Positions 58,581 to 64,000 of a DNA stretch of 64,000 nt are shown piece after piece (within the stretch, counting starts at the first letter, position 1; every line of letters starts with the position of its first letter). The stretch covers positions 8,501,501 through 8,565,500 of the forward strand of contig OY829544.1 of NCBI GenBank assembly GCA_963691705.1, written 5' to 3'. The position numbers and the translations under genes were made by a program. A model generated the notes under the pieces. That model was given only the letters and a program-made list of their open reading frames with translations, made no database searches and was not told where the DNA came from. Origin of the DNA: Viola odorata. Taxonomy: Eukaryota > Streptophyta > Magnoliopsida > Malpighiales > Violaceae.

Positions 58581-59429
58581 TTAGACGGAGCATGTGTAGC
58601 CAGGAGGGGGGGTCTTCCCACAAGTGACAAGGAGTTGAAGTGCAATTGGTACATAGATGTTCAGGTTGAGTGCTTTGATTTTGAGAGTGGTGCACAAGCA
58701 AGCTGCTGCTTCTGTTTCCACCAACCCAGAAAGGATTGGGCAGCACTCGTTCACAGCTGGATCTCCAAGCCCAATGTGGATAAGCCCACCAAGAAGGTCT
58801 ACACAAGCACCGAGCTTCAGAGTGTCAATCGGACACGTGTCCTTTTTGCTGGCCGGGGGTGGCGGGCATGACTTCCCCTTCTTTGGGGGTTTAGGAGTAA
58901 GTACCGGTGGGAGTGGGACTGGGAGTTTTGGGACAACTGGTGGGACAGTCACTGGGGGGATGGGCACCGGGAGTTTCGGGACAGTGACCGGAGGGATGGG
59001 CACCGGGAGTTTCGGGACAGTGACCGGAGGGATGGGCACCGGGAGTTTCGGGACAGTGACCGGAGGGATGGGCACCGGTAGTTTCGGGACAGTGACCGGA
59101 GGGATGGGCACTGGGAGTTTCGGGACAGTGACCGGAGGGATGGGCACCGGGAGTTTCGGGACAGTGACCGGAGGGATGGGCACTGGGAGTTTTGGGACGA
59201 CTGGAGGGACAGTGACCGGAGGGATGGGCACTGGGAGTTTTGGGACGACTGGAGGGACAGTGACCGGAGGGATGGGCACCGGGAGTTTCGGGGTGGATGG
59301 GGGTTTTGGGGTTTTGGGAGTTTTTGGTGGGTATTTAGGGCAAGAGCCACAATCAAGGGTTGGGTCGGCTGAGGTGAATGCAAGCAAGGAAATGAGGAGG
59401 AGAGCTGAGATTTTGATGGAGTACTCCAT
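58581..59429 (-). CDS. Hybrid proline-rich protein (HyPRP) with eight-cysteine domain
   Basis: Intact secreted cell-wall protein of 282 residues. A signal peptide covers about residues 1-21 (ISALLLISLLAFTSA). A Pro-rich region of nine KLPVPIPPVTV units plus one variant (KLPVPLPPVLT) follows, most at a 36-bp period, three units carrying an extra PPVV. The C-terminal hydrophobic eight-cysteine module (about residues 195-282) has the order C...C...CC...C-x-C...C...C, from the Cys of DTCPIDTLK through NECCPIL, CLC and LLVTCGK to GYTCSV. This is the lipid-transfer-like fold of HyPRPs, which act at the wall/membrane interface in extension and stress responses. No intron. A TATA box lies 73 bp upstream of the ATG. 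The plus-strand Gly-rich frame across it is a shadow. Confidence 0.93.
   Translation of the reverse strand: MEYSIKISALLLISLLAFTSADPTLDCGSCPKYPPKTPKTPKPPSTPKLPVPIPPVTVPPVVPKLPVPIPPVTVPPVVPKLPVPIPPVTVPKLPVPIPPVTVPKLPVPIPPVTVPKLPVPIPPVTVPKLPVPIPPVTVPKLPVPIPPVTVPKLPVPIPPVTVPPVVPKLPVPLPPVLTPKPPKKGKSCPPPPASKKDTCPIDTLKLGACVDLLGGLIHIGLGDPAVNECCPILSGLVETEAAACLCTTLKIKALNLNIYVPIALQLLVTCGKTPPPGYTCSV
58910..59290. repeat. 36-bp tandem repeat array within the HyPRP gene
   Basis: Ten units encoding KLPVPIPPVTVP-type repeats. Six central units are almost identical in DNA, differing mainly at ACCGG/ACTGG and ACCGGTA. Such arrays expand and contract readily. Confidence 0.9.
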
Positions 59430-59501
59430 CTTTCTTTCTTTCTTGCTTGCTTGCTTTTGTTTAAAGAAAGAGTGGCAAATGAGGTGGAGAGGAGGATGGT
59501 G

Positions 59502-59509
59502 TTATATAG
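59502..59509 (-). promoter_or_regulatory. TATA box of the HyPRP gene
   Basis: The minus strand reads CTATATAA, 73 bp upstream of the ATG, with a GAAA/GCAA-rich leader (AAGCAAGCAAGCAAG) in between. Position and sequence are typical of a plant core promoter. Confidence 0.7.
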
Positions 59510-60539
59510 CCATTTTGTAGTTGATATTTGTTTGCATTCGATGAGTAATAAAGAAGAAAGAAGAACATTAAGCGAAGGGTAGAAAACCGATCACGTGAAC
59601 AAGAGGGGCTAGTTGGCGATGCATCTTTTGTCTTTTTGTTCTTGTTCCAATGCAAAACAAATCATCATCGTATTCTTACCGCATATATGTTCTTTTGTTT
59701 ATATTTTATAATAAGAGTAATTAGTAGTCTTTTTTGGATAATTAACTAATTAACATGGAATTATAGTAAGATTTTGATCACGTACTAGATTTAATTAAAC
59801 TCCAAGAACGTGGAAAGGCAATCTACTGTCGTACCATATCCATGATCAGATGATCTGCCGCATACACGTGGTTCTTATGGCCCACATACTGCATAATTTA
59901 TTAATCAGACAACAATATCTGAATAATAATTATAATAATAATAGTGTTTAGATCTGGAAACAAATCTTCCGTGTATAATATATATAATATATGGTCAATT
60001 CGGTGAAAATATGATTTATTTTACCCTATTACGCTTAAGAATATTTATGGTTCGGATCTAAAATATATTACGCTTAAGAATATTTATAGTTCGGATCTAA
60101 AATATATAATAATATAGTATCAAGCTAATTAATTCAGTGCCTAAAGAGGAATGTAGAGCACCTGATCCTTCCTTAATTAAGAGAATAGATTAAGCCTTAA
60201 GCACTTCATTAGTTAATTAGTCACATGATGATTACGATTAGTTAATTAATTAATTAGCCGTCAACGGGTGATTTGTAAGATATTACATGCTCTGGATACT
60301 CCACGTATGATTATTTCCATTCTTTTTTATTTGGGTATGTCACGCCCTGAATGTTATTTAGTTATGTCCAACTCCAACACTAATATGGAAGAAGAAAAAT
60401 TCTGTGTTTTTTATTTTTTTTATTTTGATAGGTAGAGGTGAGACTCGAATTTGAGATTCCATCGGTACTTTTATCACCAATAAAATAATTAATGTTAACT
60501 ATATTTTAACATTCAATTAATAATTAGGTCTTCGATTTA
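59510..60539. other. HyPRP upstream region and AT-rich intergenic DNA
   Basis: No gene recognised. It contains the 39-bp tandem pair described at 60028-60105. A short GAGACTCGAATTTGAGATTC-type string near 60440 resembles common plant repeats but was not classified. Confidence 0.35.
60028..60105 (+). repeat. 39-bp tandem duplication
   Basis: Two adjacent copies (60028-60066 and 60067-60105) containing TTACGCTTAAGAATATTTAT, differing at one base (GGTTC/AGTTC). Confidence 0.9.
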
Positions 60540-60555
60540 ATTATTTCAAAACCTT

Positions 60556-60646
60556 TTTTTTTAATAAGCAAAATTGTATTAAAAGTCATGCAGCAGCACC
60601 ATGACAGTGCGGAACAAGCTCTTATTTAAAATTCATGCATAATTGC
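60556..60646 (-). mobile_element. 5'-truncated LINE 3' end (91 bp) with 16-bp target duplication
   Basis: The minus strand ends TTTTGCTTATT followed by an A run, the usual 3' end of plant L1-type LINEs from memory. The same 16 bases, ATTATTTCAAAACCTT, flank it at 60540-60555 and 60647-60662. It has no coding capacity. Confidence 0.8.
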
Positions 60647-60662
60647 ATTATTTCAAAACCTT

Positions 60663-62046
60663 CAATTGAATTTCTAATTAGATCGGTTCTCACGAGCTCT
60701 TATTTCTTACATTCACTGCCTAATTCTTCTTTACGTTGTTATGTGTAACTACCCACCACGAATATATCACCGGGCGATTGAGTAAATTTGTTTAGATTGA
60801 TAGAATTTCGGGAGTAGTGAATAGCTTCTACTAAGTTGTACAGTGTGGCCAACTCACGAGAAAACATTTCGACTCTTTCGTTTAGTGGCCAACTTGATTT
60901 ACGCTTGTGATGAACCAAAATACTAAAAATTGACAAGTCGCTAGCATAACATTTTTGTCCATCGATCCAATATTGTGTTTTCCTTCTCTGAAACCTATAC
61001 ACATGCATGCATAAAGTATATTACTTTCAATCATAGACTTATCCAAACAGCTAAACTAATTGAAACACTTCGAATATTTCTTGGAAACCATACCCCTCTC
61101 GATCAGGCCCAGATGAATTGTTAGACAGGTGCGTAAGGAAGCAATACAGCAAGGCAAACATGTGACGACCATAGGTTGGAAATTGTATGTATACTTACTT
61201 GTATGTATGTGTGATGGGAGAATGAACATTGACAAACACATGCTAGAGAGAGGAAAAAGAGAAAAGAGATGGATTGAATTTTCTCGAATTTTGGTCTGAA
61301 AATTCCATGGTTATGGTTATGTTTGAAAATTCTAAGCTGTATTATTTTGGAATCTTGTGGATCAGTGTAGCTCAGCTAAATGCACGTCTTATTTGTGAAT
61401 TATATGTTATAAGTTCGATCGATAGTGAGCTCGAAAAAATGAAATTTTTAGACTTTATGCTTCTCTAGAAGAAAAAAATATGGACTGAATTTCTTAAATT
61501 TCAGTATTTTATATGGATGGAAAATTGCATGGTTATGGTTATGTTTGAGAAGCTGGATTATTTTGTAATGTTGTGGATCCGTGATCCCTTTCTTTCCTCA
61601 CTCTGATGTGATTGTTCCCTTCATTCATGTGTATGCTTCTGCTGCCCCATCTTGCACTACTCTAATTATTTACTCAATTCTTGCATTAAATATACAAATA
61701 TCTAGTTATCTCAAAAACCCCACTTGTGTACATGTCTTTAGTTAAATTATTGCCTATTATTTTAGGGTTTGAATCTTACCCTAAATAATTTCATGAATAT
61801 ATGATTTATTTTCTTGGGGTAGATCTAACCTGAAATTATTTGATTGCATGAATATTTGAATCTTACCTTAAATAATCATGTTGAAGAATTAGGATTTGAT
61901 CATGCTCGAACGAGATTATTATTCTATATAAAGAGTAAAGAAGACACCTAGAAAGATCGAAAAATAGAAGGGTCAAAATTATTTATTATACAAGTTAATA
62001 AGAACCTATTTTACATATAATTCATTTGTACAATATTATTATTAAT

Positions 62047-62086
<40 letters not shown>

Positions 62087-62819
62087 CAAATTATTTATTG
62101 TTTAGGTAATTTGTCAATGGTGTGGGTTAATAAGAGGCGACCGTAATACATATCAAAATGTAGGCTCTATATGTATTAAATACATGTACAGAAAATTAAG
62201 AGTAGTGTATAATTTCTTCTATATGATGGAGCAATCATTCGGTGACTTACCGGTGGTGTCCCGATCGCTGACTTGCTCGACAACTCAAAGAAAGGTACAC
62301 ATCCCTGATTATTAGGCAATTACAAGAATATACCGCCAGCTCATGAGGTGAAAAAAATTGCAGTAATATTATAAAACGCCAGTAACAAATGTTTTGTTTT
62401 ACTGATTGAAAGATATATAACTAATTTTAACCACGGGAATTAATGGTTTCCGAATGCGTACGTCAATAAGAAAACAAGAGGTATTAATTAGAATTTGTCT
62501 TGCATAGTGTCAACATGTATGAGGACCATGCATGGCTAGGGTGGCAGTAAAAATAATATTCCATGGCTTACGATTTCTCTTGAGTAACGAATGGCTCAAA
62601 ATTACACAAACCATTTTCCCTACCCTAGCTAGCCACGAGATCTAGGTTGGGTACAAGCTAGTGGCTGTGGTGCATGTTAGTAAGATAAAGGTACTCCACA
62701 TCATACCAAGAGACATCTTTATAAAGTTAACCAAGACTTTCTACAAAATTACAACATGTTTCTTCAAAAAGAAGGAGATGCGTCAATTTGCGAACAAAAC
62801 GAATGAAGGTTCATTAGCG
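60663..62819. other. AT-rich intergenic DNA
   Basis: No gene supported. A minus-strand frame at 60739-61008 (89 codons from an ATG) has a mixed, coding-like composition, but I do not recognise it and it lacks neighbours or exons. A TA dinucleotide run lies at 62050-62085. Confidence 0.35.
62050..62085. repeat. TA dinucleotide microsatellite
   Basis: About 18 uninterrupted TA units. Confidence 0.95.
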
Positions 62820-62833
62820 TGTTTTTAGTTCGA

Positions 62834-62997
62834 TTTTTTTTTTTTTAATAAACGGAAAAAGATATTATTAACAAACCATTAGTAAATGACTGCAGGAAGG
62901 GAAAGAATGTACAATATAACTATGCTACTGGTGAACCAAGCTCACCCAACAGACATGAAACGCTGCTGCCCATAATGCAGATCAGCCCCAGACAAGA
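62834..62997 (-). mobile_element. 5'-truncated LINE 3' end (164 bp) with 14-bp target duplication
   Basis: Reads on the minus strand and ends in CTTTTTCCGTTTATT plus an A run (T run at 62834-62846 on the plus strand). TGTTTTTAGTTCGA flanks it at 62820-62833 and 62998-63011. This is typical of target-primed reverse transcription. Confidence 0.8.
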
Positions 62998-63011
62998 TGT
63001 TTTTAGTTCGA

Positions 63012-63258
63012 ATTGCTGAAAATATATTCGTAAAAAAAATATATAGACATAAATTAATACTCCAACCTATGGGCAAGGTTGTACAACAACTCACGGCTGA
63101 GGTTAAGTCATGTCTTCAATCATTGTATTTATTTGAAAAAATGCTAGCTTCACATGTATATATACTAAATTGTTACCCAAACTGCCAGCAACAATAAATC
63201 TAAATGCATGGCGTACTTTATATGATTCTATGGGCAATTACGATGATAGATATAGAAA
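63012..63258. other. Short intergenic stretch
   Basis: AT-rich; nothing recognised. The open frame at 62997-63197 starts at the edge of the LINE insertion and is incidental. Confidence 0.35.
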
Positions 63259-64000
63259 TATTTTTTTCTTTAAACAAATCTGGCATATATTATTAATTTA
63301 GATGATTTCAAAGTACAAAAGGTCTAATAAATTTGAGAAATTCCCCAATCAAAACAATTAGCACTTGCTGCACTACAGTAAACCTAGCTAACTCATGCAC
63401 GATAATGTTCGCAATCCTATGAAAATGAAATATTCACAAAATAATTAGCGAAGAACAAAATGCCCTGTAACACTAATCCTAGTTGATTAAGAGGTAACAT
63501 CCTCCCATTTAAGAATTGGACAACCTGTAGTGAGTAAGATGCAACATTTAGATGTTGAATTTCCATGTTAAAAGTCATTTTAACCCCATCCTAAATTCCC
63601 AACGCCTCAACAAAAGCCATATCACATTGAAAAGGAAGGTATCTAATGCTACCCTACACACAACCCCCGACATGATTCCTAATAACTCACCTTAGCCCTG
63701 TCCCATCCGGGCCAACTGCAACATGAACAGTAAGGCTCAACCAAGGATCAATCGGTCGACAACACCAATTCACCCTCATACCTCACCTGCACACAGTAGT
63801 CGGGCAACTTCCTACCGCATTTATCTCCTGAAATTCAGAAAAGATCCTACCACCCTGAATAACCACATCCTTAGCATGTTCCATCGTCTGACGAAAAATC
63901 TTGTTATTTCATGCTATCCATAACGACCACAACATCGAACCTGCCTGCACAAACTCCCCTTCCGAAAGTACCTCTCGTAGTGGAAGAAACCACTTCCAGA
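63259..64000 (-). pseudogene. Degenerate RNase H-like (LINE/RVT_3-type) remnant, running off the right edge
   Basis: Reading leftward from the right edge, the minus strand first shows the region before an RNase H domain (FVQAGSMLWSLWIA, NNKIFRQTMEHAKDVV). It then shows a broken RNase H fold: VAVGPDGTGLR, VIRNHVGG, FQCDMAFVEALGI, LQVVQFLNGRMLPLNQLG and IIVHELARF. Stops interrupt it at three or more places, and two catalytic Asp positions appear lost (VHV for VD near 63729, SYS for SDS near 63541). The 3' end is AT-rich with a T run at the plus-strand left end, as in the two LINE tails nearby. The class (full LINE or a stand-alone RNase H-like gene) cannot be settled because the upstream part lies outside the window. 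Confidence 0.7.

Noticed and set aside
58657..59520. Gly-rich plus-strand ORF of 287 codons (GTGSFGTVTGGM repeats)
   Set aside because: It is the antisense reading of the HyPRP repeat array; the minus strand has a signal peptide, an eight-cysteine module and a TATA box.
60739..61008. 89-codon minus-strand ORF with coding-like composition
   Set aside because: It has an ATG start but no recognised family, no neighbouring exon and no promoter signal; support is too weak to call a gene.

Overview
The window is nuclear DNA of a dicot-like flowering plant. It has multi-exon genes with GT-AG introns, plant-specific families (LBD, hybrid proline-rich protein, FAR1-type transposase, DIN10/RFS6 type galactosidase) and plant LTR retrotransposons. 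Much of the intergenic DNA is AT-rich. No tRNA, rRNA, CRISPR array or bacterial-style operon was seen. The species cannot be named from the sequence.

Left part (1-24.9 kb). A DIN10/RFS6-type alkaline alpha-galactosidase/raffinose synthase-family gene runs off the left edge on the minus strand. Next is a decayed Mutator-like element (about 3.49-7.50 kb) with inverted ends around a FAR1-type transposase pseudogene. A RIF1-type replication-timing gene follows (9.45-15.1 kb, plus strand), with an E2F-type site about 100 bp upstream of its ATG, one apparent frameshift and an early end. An intact single-exon F-box/LRR gene lies at 18.2-19.5 kb on the minus strand. A large imperfect inverted repeat of LTR-like sequence is centred near 23.1 kb.

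Middle (24.9-43.4 kb). This is one nested retrotransposon complex. A gag-only Copia-type element (24943-43438, 5-bp target duplication GTATG) is split by an Athila-type Ty3/Gypsy element (27869-41327, duplication TCTAG). The Athila LTRs look almost identical. It keeps an uninterrupted 1840-codon gag-pol frame and an env-position ORF with one frameshift, so it is a recent arrival. The short motif TTCGGG/CCCGAA is strikingly common throughout it.

Right part (43.4-64 kb). A class I LBD-like gene with one frameshift is followed by a six-exon CNOT10-type gene (CCR4-NOT deadenylase subunit). Sequence from CNOT10 intron 2 recurs at two other places in the window (16.5-18.1 kb and 43.8-44.0 kb). A 1-kb Mutator-type MITE with a perfect 9-bp target duplication lies at 53.6-54.6 kb. 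After it come a stand-alone C-terminal kinesin (KIN-7/NACK) domain, a hybrid proline-rich cell-wall protein gene with 36-bp repeats, two tiny 5'-truncated LINE insertions with 14-16 bp duplications, and a degenerate RNase H remnant at the right edge.

The host genes are unrelated neighbours (sugar metabolism, replication timing, protein turnover, transcription, mRNA decay, cell wall) and do not form a cluster. Five independent reading frames are each broken by the apparent loss of one base in a homopolymer run. That pattern points first to base-calling error rather than to five biological mutations.
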